Assembly: GCF_030651625.1 (NCBI RefSeq)
Contig: NZ_JAUSCF010000024.1
Location: 186,001 to 250,000, forward strand
From: Hydrogenophaga sp.
GTDB taxonomy: Bacteria; Pseudomonadota; Gammaproteobacteria; Burkholderiales; Burkholderiaceae_C
DNA: 64,000 nt
Reading direction: 5' to 3'
Shown: positions 44,866-53,990 of the stretch, piece by piece
Numbering within the stretch: the stretch's first letter is position 1
Layout: each line of letters begins with the position of its first letter
Notes under the pieces: generated by a model
The model's input: the letters and a program-made list of their open reading frames with translations, nothing else
Databases searched by the model: none
Told to the model about the DNA's origin: nothing
Position numbers and translations under genes: made by a program

Positions 44866-45677
44866 CCGAAACCTTCATGGAACCTTCTTCTGCTTCGTCG
44901 GCCACGGGTGGGTTTGCTTTGGAGTTGCGCGACCTGCGCAAGAGCTTTGGCAAGACCGAAATCATTCGCGGCGTGAATCTGGCGGTGAGCCCAGGCGAGC
45001 GCGTGGGCATCATCGGCCCCAATGGCGCTGGCAAGTCCACGTTGTTCAACCTTATCTCCGGCAGGTTTGAGCCCACCAGTGGCGACGTGCTGCTGGGTGG
45101 TCAGCGCATCAACGGCAAGAAGCCATTCGAGATCAACCGAATGGGGCTCTCGCGCAGCTTCCAGATCACCAACATTTTCCCCAAGCTCAGTGTGTTCGAG
45201 AACCTGCGCTGTGGTGTGTTGTGGAGCCTGGGATACAAGTACACGCTGTTCCGCTTCCTGGCCGACCTTGACGACGCCAACCAGCGCGCCGAGGAGTTGA
45301 TGCACATGATCCGGCTGGACAAGAAGCGCGACGTGCTGGCCATGAACCTCACCTATGCCGAGCAGCGCGCGCTGGAGATCGGCATCACCATCGCAGGCGG
45401 CGCGGGTGTGATCCTGCTGGACGAACCCACCGCAGGCATGAGCAAGAGCGAGACCTCGCGGTTCATCGAGCTGATCCGTGAAGTGACCGTGGGCAAGACC
45501 CTGCTCACGGTGGAGCACGACATGGGCGTGGTGTTCGGCCTGGCCGACAAGATCGCCGTGGTGGTTTATGGCGAAGTGCTGGCTTTCGACGCGCCCGAAG
45601 CGGTGCGTGCCAATCCGCGCGTGCAGGAGGCTTATCTGGGCTCCGTGCTTGCCGATCAACAAGCCGCTGGGCATTGA
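44862..45677 (+). CDS. livG: ABC transporter ATPase, LivG-like
   Basis: A 271-residue ATPase. Walker A is intact (IGPNGAGKSTLFN, about residues 50-62), the signature region reads LTYAEQRALEIG rather than LSGGQ-like, Walker B is VILLDEPTAGM and the switch His is in VEHDMGVVF. It powers the importer together with LivF. The LivG family often shows a degenerate signature (here LTYAEQ), so this is not unusual. It overlaps livM by four bases and livF starts 13 bases after it. Confidence 0.92.
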   Translation: MTETFMEPSSASSATGGFALELRDLRKSFGKTEIIRGVNLAVSPGERVGIIGPNGAGKSTLFNLISGRFEPTSGDVLLGGQRINGKKPFEINRMGLSRSFQITNIFPKLSVFENLRCGVLWSLGYKYTLFRFLADLDDANQRAEELMHMIRLDKKRDVLAMNLTYAEQRALEIGITIAGGAGVILLDEPTAGMSKSETSRFIELIREVTVGKTLLTVEHDMGVVFGLADKIAVVVYGEVLAFDAPEAVRANPRVQEAYLGSVLADQQAAGH

Positions 45678-45690
45678 GGGAGCGCACATC

Positions 45691-46386
45691 ATGTTGAAGA
45701 TCGACAACCTCCACGCCTACTACGGCAAGAGCCACGTGCTGCACGGCGTGGGATTCGAGGTCGGCAAGGGCGAAATCGTCGCCTTGCTGGGCCGCAACGG
45801 ATCGGGCCGCTCCACCACCGCCAAGGCCATCATGGGCCTGGTGGATGCCACGGGCACCATTGAATGGCAGGGCAAGCCTGTGCTGGGAAAAAAGCCGTTC
45901 GAGATCGCCCATCTGGGCCTCGGCTATGTGCCCGAGAACCGCGATATCTTTCCCAAGCTCACCGTGCACCAGAATCTGATGTTGGGACAAAAAGGCAGTG
46001 GCAAAGGATCGCGCTGGGATTTTGAAGACATGTACACCATGTTCCCGCGTCTGAAGGAGCGCCAGCACACCGAAGCGGGTGTGCTCTCCGGTGGCGAGCA
46101 GCAGATGCTCACGCTGTGCCGCACGCTCATGGGCGACCCGGACCTCATCATCATCGACGAGCCCACCGAAGGACTGGCACCCAAGATCGTGGAGCTGGTG
46201 GCCGAATACCTGCAAAAGCTCAAGGGACGCGGTGTGTCGGTGCTGCTGATCGAGCAGAAACTCACCATTGCCATGAGCATTTCCGACCGCGCTCTGGTCA
46301 TGGGCCACGGCAGTATCGTGTTTCAGGGCACGCCAGAGGGATTGAAGGCCGATCCCTATACGCGGAAGGAGTGGCTGGAGGTTTAG
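45691..46386 (+). CDS. livF: ABC transporter ATPase, LivF-like, with Arg in Walker A
   Basis: A 231-residue ATPase, second of the pair. The signature VLSGGEQQML, Walker B LIIIDEPTEGL and switch His region LLIEQKL (Gln/Lys in place of the usual His) follow. The Walker A loop reads GRNGSGRSTT: the Lys that binds the ATP phosphates is Arg (codon CGC in the run GGATCGGGCCGCTCC). The protein is otherwise intact. LivF/LivG pairs have two ATP sites, so one may be weak. It ends just before an intergenic hairpin repeat. Confidence 0.9.
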   Translation: MLKIDNLHAYYGKSHVLHGVGFEVGKGEIVALLGRNGSGRSTTAKAIMGLVDATGTIEWQGKPVLGKKPFEIAHLGLGYVPENRDIFPKLTVHQNLMLGQKGSGKGSRWDFEDMYTMFPRLKERQHTEAGVLSGGEQQMLTLCRTLMGDPDLIIIDEPTEGLAPKIVELVAEYLQKLKGRGVSVLLIEQKLTIAMSISDRALVMGHGSIVFQGTPEGLKADPYTRKEWLEV

Positions 46387-46389
46387 GTA

Positions 46390-46490
46390 CCCCCCCGCGC
46401 CGCTTCGCGTCACCCCCCCAGGGGGGCGCCATCAGCAGTCCGGCGAAGCCGGTTCCGCGCTGGCACTGGATGGGTCCTCGCGCTCCGGAC
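46390..46490 (+). repeat. Intergenic hairpin repeat after livF
   Basis: ACCCCCCCGCGCCGCTTCGC, CCCCCC/GGGGGG and the core TCCGGCGAAGCCGG with CAGC/GCTG arms, then CTGGATGGGTC and GCGCTCCGGA at 46480-46489. Confidence 0.8.
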
Positions 46491-46582
46491 TCGCTGACTC
46501 TCTTGCTCTGTAGATTCTTCCGGTTGCATGTTGGTTTGATGTGCGGTAGCCCTGATCTTTGTTCTTTGATTCAATGACTCTC

Positions 46583-46607
46583 TTGCGACATCTCGCACTT
46601 GTCGCAA
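46583..46607. promoter_or_regulatory. Inverted repeat overlapping the fadB-like gene promoter
   Basis: TTGCGACA (46583-46590) and TGTCGCAA (46600-46607) are exact inverse copies nine bases apart. The right arm covers the putative -35 box. The half site shares TTGCGACA with the FDH palindrome at 7548-7574. Confidence 0.5.
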
Positions 46608-46626
46608 CGCAGCAATTCCCTAAAAT
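46599..46626 (+). promoter_or_regulatory. Sigma-70 promoter of the fadB-like gene
   Basis: TTGTCG (46599-46604) and TAAAAT (46621-46626) with a 16-base spacer. The predicted start falls on an 8-base palindrome ACGATCGT (46630-46637), a TetR-type operator shape, about 55 bases before the ATG. Confidence 0.5.
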
Positions 46627-46686
46627 CGCACGATCGTTCGTTTTTCTGAACGCGAATTCCCACCCGATCCATACAGAGGAGATTCC

Positions 46687-48795
46687 ATGACCGCTGAGTA
46701 CCAGGTCCACGGCGATGTGGCCGTCATTGCACTGAACAACCCGCCGGTCAACGGACTGGGATTGTCCACCCGTCAGGCCATTGTGGAAGGCCTGGAGATG
46801 GCCGAGGCCGATCCGGCGGTCAAGGCCATCGTGCTGACCGGTGCGGGCAAGGCCTTTTCAGGGGGCGCCGACATTCGCGAGTTCGGCTCGCCCAAGGCAA
46901 TCCAGGAGCCCAACCTGCTGAGCGTGATCATCCGGGTGGAAAACACCACCAAGCCGGTGATCGCGGCGGTGCACAGTGTGTGCATGGGCGGCGGGCTGGA
47001 GCTGGCGCTGGGGGCGCACTACCGCATTGCGGCACCGGGTTGTTCCGTGGCCCTGCCGGAAGTGAAGCTGGGCCTGATCCCCGGCGCTGGTGGCACGCAG
47101 CGCCTTCCGCGCGTGCTGGGCGTGGAAGCTGCGCTGAACATGATCGTCAGCGGCGAACCGGTCAAGAGCGAGATGCTGGCCCAGTTGCCCGGCCAGAAGC
47201 TGTTCGACAAGCTGTCCGCCTCGGCAGAATCGCTGGCCGAAGAAGCCACCGCTTTCGCCCGCGAGATGGCCGCCAAGCACGCCGATGGTTCGGCCTTCCC
47301 GCTGGTGCGCAACCTGCCCTGCAAGCACAAGGACGGCGACGCCTACTTCCAGTTCGCGCGCAACATGGTCAAAGGCATGGCCAAGAACTTCCCTGCGCCT
47401 GCCAAGTGCGTGGACGCCGTGGAAGCCGCCACCAAGAAGAAGTTCACCGATGGCATGACCTTCGAGCGTGAGATCTTCATCAACCTGATGTGGACGCCCG
47501 AGTGCAAGTCGCTGCGCCACCTGTTCACGGCCGAGCGTGCCGCCAGCAAGATCCCCGATGTGCCTGAAGACACGCCCAAGCGCGCCATCGAATCGGTGGC
47601 TGTGATTGGCGCCGGCACCATGGGCGGCGGCATTTCCATGAACTTTCTCAACGCCGGCATTCCGGTGAAGATTCTGGAGATGAAGCAGGAAGCGCTGGAC
47701 CGTGGCATCGGCGTCATCCGCAAGAACTACGAAGCCCAGGTGAAGAAGGGCAAGCTCAAGCAGGACAAGTACGAGCAGCGCATGAGCCTGCTGAGCACCA
47801 CGCTGAGCTACGACGAAATCGGCTCGGCAGACTTGGTGATTGAAGCCGTGTTCGAAGAGATCGGCGTGAAAGAAGCGGTGTTCAAGGAACTCGACCGCGT
47901 GATGAAGCCCGGCGCGATCCTGGCCTCCAACACCTCCACGCTCGACGTCAACAGAATCGCCAACTTCACCCAGCGCCCGCAAGACGTGGTGGGCCTGCAC
48001 TTCTTCAGCCCCGCCAACGTGATGAAGTTGCTGGAAGTGGTGCGCGGTGAAGCCACCGCCAAGGACGTTCTGGCCACGGTGATGGCCGTGGCCAAGAAAA
48101 TCAAGAAGACAGCAGTGGTGTCCGGCGTGTGTGACGGCTTCATTGGCAACCGCATGATCGAGCAGTACGGGCGCCAGGGCGGCTTCCTGCTGGACGAAGG
48201 CTGCACGCCCCAGCAGGTCGACAAGGCGATGGAGAAGTTCGGCATGGCCATGGGTCCGTTCCGCATGGGCGACCTGGCCGGCAACGACATCGGCTGGGCG
48301 ATCCGCAAGCGCCGCTACGAAGAAAAGCCGGACATGAAGTACAGCAAGACCGCCGACCTGCTGTGCGAAAAAGGCCGCTTTGGCCAGAAGACCGGCGCCG
48401 GCTGGTACGACTACGTGCCTGGCAAGCGCGATGCGATCCCGAACGCCGAGGTGGAGCAGATGATCGCCGACCACCGCAAGTCGCTGGGCATCACACCGCG
48501 CAAGATCTCTGATGAGGAGATCGTGCAGCGCCTGGTGTTCAGCCTGGTCAATGAAGCCGCGCACATCCTGGAAGAAGGCATTGCCAACAAGGCCAGCGAC
48601 ATCGACGTGGTCTACATTTTCGGCTACGGCTTCCCGGTGTACCGCGGCGGCCCTTTGAACTACGCCAACGAGGTGGGCCTGTTCAATGTGGTGCAGGCCA
48701 TGAAGCGCTTTGCCAAGAACCCGCTGGACGACGCGAAGTTCTGGGAGCCGGCTCCTTTGCTCGCCAGGCTGGCTGCCGAAGGCAAAACCTTCTGA
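46687..48795 (+). CDS. Bifunctional enoyl-CoA hydratase / 3-hydroxyacyl-CoA dehydrogenase
   Basis: A 702-residue FadB/FadJ-type enzyme of beta-oxidation. The N-terminal crotonase half has [14 protein letters not shown] (oxyanion, about residues 56-69), [15 protein letters not shown] and [18 protein letters not shown] with catalytic Glu. The dehydrogenase half begins at [20 protein letters not shown] (about residues 302-321), with [26 protein letters not shown] (catalytic His) and [11 protein letters not shown]. It hydrates enoyl-CoA and oxidises the 3-hydroxy product with NAD. It resembles PimF-type enzymes, so cyclic or dicarboxylic acyl chains are possible substrates. Confidence 0.92.
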   Translation: MTAEYQVHGDVAVIALNNPPVNGLGLSTRQAIVEGLEMAEADPAVKAIVLTGAGKAFSGGADIREFGSPKAIQEPNLLSVIIRVENTTKPVIAAVHSVCMGGGLELALGAHYRIAAPGCSVALPEVKLGLIPGAGGTQRLPRVLGVEAALNMIVSGEPVKSEMLAQLPGQKLFDKLSASAESLAEEATAFAREMAAKHADGSAFPLVRNLPCKHKDGDAYFQFARNMVKGMAKNFPAPAKCVDAVEAATKKKFTDGMTFEREIFINLMWTPECKSLRHLFTAERAASKIPDVPEDTPKRAIESVAVIGAGTMGGGISMNFLNAGIPVKILEMKQEALDRGIGVIRKNYEAQVKKGKLKQDKYEQRMSLLSTTLSYDEIGSADLVIEAVFEEIGVKEAVFKELDRVMKPGAILASNTSTLDVNRIANFTQRPQDVVGLHFFSPANVMKLLEVVRGEATAKDVLATVMAVAKKIKKTAVVSGVCDGFIGNRMIEQYGRQGGFLLDEGCTPQQVDKAMEKFGMAMGPFRMGDLAGNDIGWAIRKRRYEEKPDMKYSKTADLLCEKGRFGQKTGAGWYDYVPGKRDAIPNAEVEQMIADHRKSLGITPRKISDEEIVQRLVFSLVNEAAHILEEGIANKASDIDVVYIFGYGFPVYRGGPLNYANEVGLFNVVQAMKRFAKNPLDDAKFWEPAPLLARLAAEGKTF

Positions 48796-48805
48796 AGTTC
48801 ATGAA

Positions 48806-48894
48806 CGCCCCCCTGCGCCGCTTCGCGTCTTCCCCACTGAGGGGGGACGCTCCCTGTGGCCCGGCAAAGCCGGTTTCACGGGAGCGCTGGGTCG
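48806..48894 (+). repeat. Intergenic hairpin repeat after the fadB-like gene
   Basis: GCCCCCCTGCGCCGCTTCGC, then the core CCGGCAAAGCCGG with GCTCCC (48849-48854) and GGGAGC (48880-48885) arms. Confidence 0.8.
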
Positions 48895-48958
48895 CTTCCC
48901 CTCGTTGCCGCGTCGCGCCCTGCAGTTCATACACCCACAAGATCACCAGGAACCCATC

Positions 48959-50134
48959 ATGACCAACGCCGTCATCGTCTCTACCGCCCGCACGCCCCTG
49001 ACCAAAAGCTGGAAGGGCGCCTTCAACATGACCCACGGTGCCACGCTTGGTGGCCACGCGGTGCAGCACGCTGTACAGCGCGCCGGCATCGACGCCGCTG
49101 AAGTCGAAGACGTGATCATGGGCTGCGCCAACCCCGAAGGCGCGACCGGCATGAACATCGCGCGCCAGATCGCGCTCAAGGCCGGCATGCCCATCACCGT
49201 TTCCGGCATGACTGTGAATCGCTTCTGTTCTTCCGGCCTGCAGACCATTGCCCTGGCCGCCCAGCGCATCATCGCAGGCGAAGGCCAGGTGTACGTGGCC
49301 GGTGGTGTGGAGAGCATTTCCTGCGTGCAGCAGGAGATGAACTTGCACATGCTCAAGGACCTCGCACTGGAGAAGCAGAAACCCGAGATCTACTGGAACA
49401 TGCTGCAGACCGCCGAACAGGTCGCCAAGCGCTACAACATCTCCCGCGAAGCCATGGACGAGTACGGCGCTGCCAGCCAGCAACGCGCCACGGCCGCACT
49501 GGAAGCGGGCCTCTTCAAGGACGAGATCGCCCCCATCACCGTGACCGCCGGCGTGGCCGACAAGGTCATGGGCCTGATGACCAAGCAGGTCACGGTCGAG
49601 AACGACGAAGGCATCCGCGCTGGCACCACCAAGGAAGGCATTGCCGGCTTGCGTTCGGCACTGCCGGGCGGCCTGGTCACCGCCGGCAACGCCAGCCAGT
49701 TCAGCGACGGCGCAGGCGCCTGCGTACTGATGGACGAAGCCCTGGCCGAGAAGCGCGGCCTGAAACCCCTGGGCCGTTTCCTCGGCTTTGCGGTGGCCGG
49801 TTGCGAGCCTGACGAAATGGGCATCGGCCCGGTGTTTGCCATCCCCAAGGTGCTTGCGCGCCTGGGCCTGAAGGTCAGCGACATCGACCTGTGGGAACTC
49901 AACGAAGCCTTCGCGGTGCAGGTGATCTACTGCCGCGACAAGCTGGGCATTCCGGGCGACAGGCTCAACGTCAACGGTGGCGCCATTGCGGTGGGTCACC
50001 CCTACGGTGTGTCGGGCCAGCGCCTGACCGGCCACGCGCTCATCGAAGGCAAGCGCCGCGGTGCCAAGCGCGTCTGCGTGACGATGTGCATCGGCGGTGG
50101 CATGGGTGCTGCCGGGGTATTTGAAGTGCTCTGA
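48959..50134 (+). CDS. Acetyl-CoA acyltransferase (thiolase)
   Basis: A 391-residue degradative thiolase that cleaves 3-ketoacyl-CoA with CoA. The nucleophilic Cys is Cys90 ([10 protein letters not shown]), the His region is [14 protein letters not shown] and the second Cys lies in [10 protein letters not shown] near residue 380. Full length and well conserved. It follows the FadB-like enzyme with only a hairpin repeat between, and the two would complete beta-oxidation cycles. Confidence 0.94.
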   Translation: MTNAVIVSTARTPLTKSWKGAFNMTHGATLGGHAVQHAVQRAGIDAAEVEDVIMGCANPEGATGMNIARQIALKAGMPITVSGMTVNRFCSSGLQTIALAAQRIIAGEGQVYVAGGVESISCVQQEMNLHMLKDLALEKQKPEIYWNMLQTAEQVAKRYNISREAMDEYGAASQQRATAALEAGLFKDEIAPITVTAGVADKVMGLMTKQVTVENDEGIRAGTTKEGIAGLRSALPGGLVTAGNASQFSDGAGACVLMDEALAEKRGLKPLGRFLGFAVAGCEPDEMGIGPVFAIPKVLARLGLKVSDIDLWELNEAFAVQVIYCRDKLGIPGDRLNVNGGAIAVGHPYGVSGQRLTGHALIEGKRRGAKRVCVTMCIGGGMGAAGVFEVL

Positions 50135-50138
50135 CGAG

Positions 50139-50240
50139 CACCCCCCGCGCCGCTTCGCGTCACCCCCCAGAGGGGGGCGATGCCAGTGGCCCGGCAAAGC
50201 CGGTTCCACGGCATCTCTGGACTCAGGCCCGCGCTCCGGA
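50139..50240 (+). repeat. Intergenic hairpin repeat after the thiolase gene
   Basis: ACCCCCCGCGCCGCTTCGCG, CCCCCC/GGGGGG, core CCGGCAAAGCCGG; outer arms GATGCC (50179-50184) and GGCATC (50210-50215) pair exactly. Ends with GCGCTCCGGA (50231-50240). Confidence 0.85.
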
Positions 50241-50292
50241 GATGGCGCAGGGTTTGAGAGTTTTGTTGATCGGTTTCATCTCGGAGCGCGCC

Positions 50293-52116
50293 ATGAGCCT
50301 TCGCCCCACCGTCGATTTCCTGCTCTACGACTGGCTCAATGTGCCCTCGCTCAGCGAACGTGAACGTTTTGCCGACCACAGCCGCGAAACCTTTGATGCG
50401 GTGCTAGACACCTGCGAACGCATCGCGCGTGAGAAGTACGCACCGTTCAACCGGCTGGTGGACATGCAGGAGCCGCATTTCGATGGCGAGAAAGTGGTTC
50501 TTCCGCAGGCCACGCACGATGCGCAGAAGGCTTACGCTGCCTCCGGCATGCTCAGTGCGGCGCAGGACTACGAAGTGGGTGGCATGCAACTGCCCTACAC
50601 CGTGGAGGCATCGGCCAACGCATTTTTTGCCATGGCGTCGGTCAGTATCGGCAGCGGCATGCTCACCACCGGCAACGCCAACCTGCTGATGGTGCATGGC
50701 ACCGATGCCCAGAAGAGGGTGTTTGCACTCAATGAATTTTCAGGTCGGTTTTCCGGAACCATGTGCCTGTCCGAGCCGCAGGCCGGCTCTTCACTGAGTG
50801 ACGTGGCCACGCGGGCCGTGCCCGATGGCGAAGGTTTCGAGAACGACCCGCTGGGCCCACGTTACCGACTCAGGGGCAACAAGATGTGGATCTCGGCTGG
50901 TGAACATGAGCTGACCGACAACATCATCCACCTGGTGCTGGCGAAGATCCCCGATGAAAACGGCAAACTTGTGCCTGGCACGCGCGGCATCTCGCTGTTC
51001 ATCGTGCCCAAGAAAATGGTGGATACAGAAGGCCAACTGACCGGCGAGCGCAACGATGTGGCCCTGGCGGGCCTGAACCACAAATGCGGCTGGCGCGGCA
51101 CCACCAACACCTTGCTGAATTTTGGCGAGGGCAAGTACCCCGTCAATGGCGAAGCCGGTGCGGTGGGCTACCTCGTCGGCGTGGCCGGCAAGGGCCTGCA
51201 TTGCATGTTCCACATGATGAACGAAGCCCGCATTGGCGTGGGCCTGGCCGCCACCATGCTGGGCATGGCGGGCTACCACGCCAGCCTGGACTACGCGAAG
51301 AACCGCCCCCAGGGCCGGCCCATGGGCCCGGCCGGTAAAGACCCGGCGCAGCCGCCGGTGCGCATCATCGAACACGCGGATGTGAAGCGCATGCTGCTGG
51401 CGCAGAAGAGCTATTGCGAAGGCGCACTGGCGCTCGAACTCTATTGCGCGCGCCTGGTGGACGAGCAGCACACGGCCGATGCTGCAACTGCCGACGATGC
51501 GCGCCTGCTGCTGGAGGTGCTCACACCCATTGCCAAGAGCTGGCCCAGCGAGTGGTGCCTGGAAGCCAACTCGCTGGCCATCCAGATCCACGGTGGCTAC
51601 GGCTACACGCGCGACTTCCCGGTGGAGCAATACTGGCGCGACAACCGCCTGAACATGATTCATGAAGGCACACACGGCATTCAGGGCATGGACCTGCTGG
51701 GCCGCAAGGTGCTGATGGAAAACGGCAAGGGCCTGCAACTGCTGGCCGGGCGCATCAACGCCACCATCGAGCGCGCGGTCCAGTTGCCTGAACTGGCGGC
51801 GCACGCCAACGCCCTGGGCCAGGCACTGGCGCAAGTGGGATCGGCCACCAAGGCCGCCTGGGCCACCGGCAACCCCACCGACGCGCTGGCCAACGCCGTG
51901 CCCTACATGCAGGCCTTTGGTCACACGGTGCTGGCCTGGATCTGGCTGGACGTGGCCCTGGCCGCACACGCCGCCGCAGAAAGCGCTGCCCGCACCGGCC
52001 GCCTGGCCGCCATGCGGTTCTTCTTCCATTACGAGCTACCCAAGATCGGCGCCTGGCTGCAAGTGGTGAGCAGCCGCGACCAGACCTGCGCCGCCTTGCC
52101 AGAGGAGGCTTTCTGA
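50293..52116 (+). CDS. Acyl-CoA dehydrogenase, large FadE-like type
   Basis: A 607-residue FAD enzyme that introduces the trans-2 double bond. An N-terminal extension (MSLRPTVDFLLYDWLNV) is followed by GTMCLSEPQAGSSLSDVAT (about 155-173), RLRGNKMWISAGEHELTDN, MNEARIGVGLAATML, QIHGGYGYTRDFPVEQYWRD with the base-region Glu in MIHEGTHGIQ (about 456-465) and a long C-terminal helical domain (PF12806 type). It is larger than MCAD-type enzymes, as usual for this subfamily. The start at 50293 has GGAG upstream. It overlaps the next gene by one base (TGATG). Confidence 0.93.
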   Translation: MSLRPTVDFLLYDWLNVPSLSERERFADHSRETFDAVLDTCERIAREKYAPFNRLVDMQEPHFDGEKVVLPQATHDAQKAYAASGMLSAAQDYEVGGMQLPYTVEASANAFFAMASVSIGSGMLTTGNANLLMVHGTDAQKRVFALNEFSGRFSGTMCLSEPQAGSSLSDVATRAVPDGEGFENDPLGPRYRLRGNKMWISAGEHELTDNIIHLVLAKIPDENGKLVPGTRGISLFIVPKKMVDTEGQLTGERNDVALAGLNHKCGWRGTTNTLLNFGEGKYPVNGEAGAVGYLVGVAGKGLHCMFHMMNEARIGVGLAATMLGMAGYHASLDYAKNRPQGRPMGPAGKDPAQPPVRIIEHADVKRMLLAQKSYCEGALALELYCARLVDEQHTADAATADDARLLLEVLTPIAKSWPSEWCLEANSLAIQIHGGYGYTRDFPVEQYWRDNRLNMIHEGTHGIQGMDLLGRKVLMENGKGLQLLAGRINATIERAVQLPELAAHANALGQALAQVGSATKAAWATGNPTDALANAVPYMQAFGHTVLAWIWLDVALAAHAAAESAARTGRLAAMRFFFHYELPKIGAWLQVVSSRDQTCAALPEEAF

Positions 52117-52418
52117 TGCTGCACCACATCGTCATGTGGACCTTGAAGGACGAGGCCGAGGGCGAAAGAAAGGCCACCAATGTGGTCAAGGCCGCCGAGA
52201 TGCTCAAGGCCTGCGCCGACATCACACCCGGCATCCTGCGCTTTGAAGTGGGCACCGCCCAGCCTGGCATGGAAGCCACCTGCGATCTGCTGCTCTGCAG
52301 CGCATTTACCGACCGCACTGCGCTGGACGCCTACCTGAACCACCCGGACCATGTGGCGATCAAGCCTTTCATGAAGGCGGTCGTCGAGTCGCGCCAGTGC
52401 TTTGACTACGAGGTTTGA
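52116..52418 (+). CDS. Dabb (stress-responsive alpha/beta barrel) domain protein
   Basis: A 100-residue single-domain protein of the ferredoxin-like Dabb family: HHIVMWTLKDEAEGERKATN opening, LRFEVGTAQPG and HPDHVAIKPFMKAVVESR at the end. Such proteins are dimeric and some act as cyclases or decarboxylases; most have no known function. It overlaps the acyl-CoA dehydrogenase stop by one base, so it is coupled to it and may act on the same acyl intermediates or protect the enzyme; this is speculative. Confidence 0.85.
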   Translation: MLHHIVMWTLKDEAEGERKATNVVKAAEMLKACADITPGILRFEVGTAQPGMEATCDLLLCSAFTDRTALDAYLNHPDHVAIKPFMKAVVESRQCFDYEV

Positions 52419-52420
52419 TC

Positions 52421-52520
52421 CCACCCCCGCCGCGCTGCGCGCGACCCCCTCAAGGGGGCACACCTTTGGACCGGCAAAGCCGGATCCTGGGTGTTGCTGG
52501 ATGGATCAATGCGCTCCGGA
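52421..52520 (+). repeat. Intergenic hairpin repeat after the Dabb gene
   Basis: ACCCCCGCCGCGCTGCGCGCG, CCCCCT/AGGGGG and the core ACCGGCAAAGCCGGA; outer arms ACACC (52460-52464) and GGTGT (52490-52494). Ends with GCGCTCCGGA (52511-52520). Confidence 0.8.
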
Positions 52521-52643
52521 TGTGTGATTGCTCCAGTACGGTAGACCGCAGATGCCAAGGCCGCGCCGGTGACACACTGAAGGGTGTGAATCACCCACAA
52601 TGACACACCACCTGACACCCCCAATCACAACGAGGAAGACAAC

Positions 52644-53435
52644 ATGACCCGTACCGTTTCCCAGCTTTTTGACCTCAAGGGCAAGACCGCCCTCATCACC
52701 GGCGGATCACGCGGCCTGGGCCTGCAGATGGCCCATGCACTGGGCGAAGCCGGCGCCCGCGTGCTGGTGAGTTCGCGCAAGGCCGACGACCTGGAGGCCG
52801 CCACGGCCGAACTGCAGGCCGCTGGCATCGATGCGCGCTGGGTCGCGGCCGACTGCTCCAAGGAAGAAGACATCCACCGTCTGGCCGATGAAAGCCTGCA
52901 GCGCCTGGGCGACATCGACATCCTGGTCAACAACGCCGGCGCCGCCTGGGGCGCACCCGCCGAAGACCACCCAGTGGAAGCCTGGGACAAGGTGATGAAC
53001 CTCAACGTGCGCAGCTATTTCATTCTGAGTCAGGTGCTGGCCAAGCGCAGCATGATCGCGCGCAAGAGCGGCCGCATCATCAACACCGCCTCCATTGCCG
53101 GCCTGGGTGGCAACCCGTCCGGTATGAACACCATTGCTTACAACACCTCCAAGGGCGCGGTGATCAACTTCACCCGTGCGCTGGCAGCGGAATGGGGCAA
53201 ATACGGCATCACGGTCAACGCCATCTGCCCGGGCTTTTTTCCCAGCAAGATGACGGTGGGCACGCTCAAGGCCATGGGTGAAGAAAAGCTGGCCGCGCAC
53301 GCGCCGCTGGGCCGACTGGGTGACGACGAAGACCTGAAAGGCCTGACGGTGCTTTATGCGTCGGATGCTGGCAAGCACATCACCGGCCAGTGGCTGGCGG
53401 TGGATGGCGGGGTTTCTGTCATTACTGGCGGCTAG
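52644..53435 (+). CDS. Short-chain dehydrogenase/reductase
   Basis: A 263-residue NAD(P)-dependent oxidoreductase. Cofactor loop LITGGSRGLGLQMA (about 16-29), DILVNNAGAAWG, and the catalytic triad in NTASIAGLGGNPSG (Ser) and AYNTSKGAVIN (Tyr-x-x-x-Lys), with PGFFPSKMT and the C-terminal ITGQWLAVDGGVSVITGG. This type reduces or oxidises hydroxyacyl or steroid-like substrates; the exact one is unknown. A ribosome site GAGGAAG lies before the ATG. A cluster of CACAC motifs precedes the gene (52570-52619). Confidence 0.9.
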   Translation: MTRTVSQLFDLKGKTALITGGSRGLGLQMAHALGEAGARVLVSSRKADDLEAATAELQAAGIDARWVAADCSKEEDIHRLADESLQRLGDIDILVNNAGAAWGAPAEDHPVEAWDKVMNLNVRSYFILSQVLAKRSMIARKSGRIINTASIAGLGGNPSGMNTIAYNTSKGAVINFTRALAAEWGKYGITVNAICPGFFPSKMTVGTLKAMGEEKLAAHAPLGRLGDDEDLKGLTVLYASDAGKHITGQWLAVDGGVSVITGG

Positions 53436-53443
53436 ATTCGGCC

Positions 53444-53527
53444 CACCCCCGCGCCGCCTGCGGCGTCACCCCCTCAAGGGGGCGGCGCTGGCGGCCCGGC
53501 AAAGCCGGTTCCGCGGCGCCACTGGAT
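53444..53527 (+). repeat. Intergenic hairpin repeat after the first SDR gene
   Basis: ACCCCCGCGCCGCCTGCGGCG, CCCCCT/AGGGGG and the core CCGGCAAAGCCGG; outer arms GGCGC (53484-53488) and GCGCC (53516-53520). Confidence 0.85.
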
Positions 53528-53564
53528 TAAAGACACTGCACGCCATCGGTCGTATCGTTTGCCC

Positions 53565-53990
53565 ATGAAATTTTCTGTTCGCATCCCTTTTGTTGATCTG
53601 CTGGGTTTTGAACTTCACCGCATGGAAGACGGTGAAGCCGAGATCACGTTTGCGCCAGCCGATGACCATCTCAATTCGTTTGACGTGGTGCACGGTGGCG
53701 CGAGCATGACGCTGCTGGACGTGGTGATGGCACACGCCGCGCGTTCGGTGCAGCCAGAGATGGGTTGCGTGACCATCGAGATGAAGACCAGTTTCATGCG
53801 GGCGGCCAAGGGGCCGCTCACTGCGCGGGGCAAGCTGCTGCACCGCACGGCCACCATGGCGTTCACCGAAGGCAGCATCTTCGATGCCGAAGACAAGCTG
53901 TGTTGCCATGCCACCGGCACCTTCAAGTTCGTGCCTCGCCTGCCGGTGGGCAAGGGTACCCACGAACTGAACACCTTGCGGACAGACTGA
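53565..53990 (+). CDS. PaaI-type hotdog thioesterase
   Basis: A 141-residue hotdog protein that hydrolyses acyl-CoA thioesters. It shows LGFELHRMEDGEAEITFAP, the active-site helix DVVHGGASMTLLDVVMAHAA (about residues 40-59) and CVTIEMKTSFMRAAKG. PaaI members remove trapped aryl- or acyl-CoA. The ATG at 53565 is preferred; a TTG six bases earlier is possible. It overlaps the next SDR by one base (TGATG), so the two are coupled. Confidence 0.9.
   Translation: MKFSVRIPFVDLLGFELHRMEDGEAEITFAPADDHLNSFDVVHGGASMTLLDVVMAHAARSVQPEMGCVTIEMKTSFMRAAKGPLTARGKLLHRTATMAFTEGSIFDAEDKLCCHATGTFKFVPRLPVGKGTHELNTLRTD

Noticed and set aside
46858..48564. 568-residue minus-strand frame opposite the FadB-like gene
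   Set aside because: Shadow frame with His/Leu/Gly-biased composition; the plus strand encodes a complete bifunctional enzyme.
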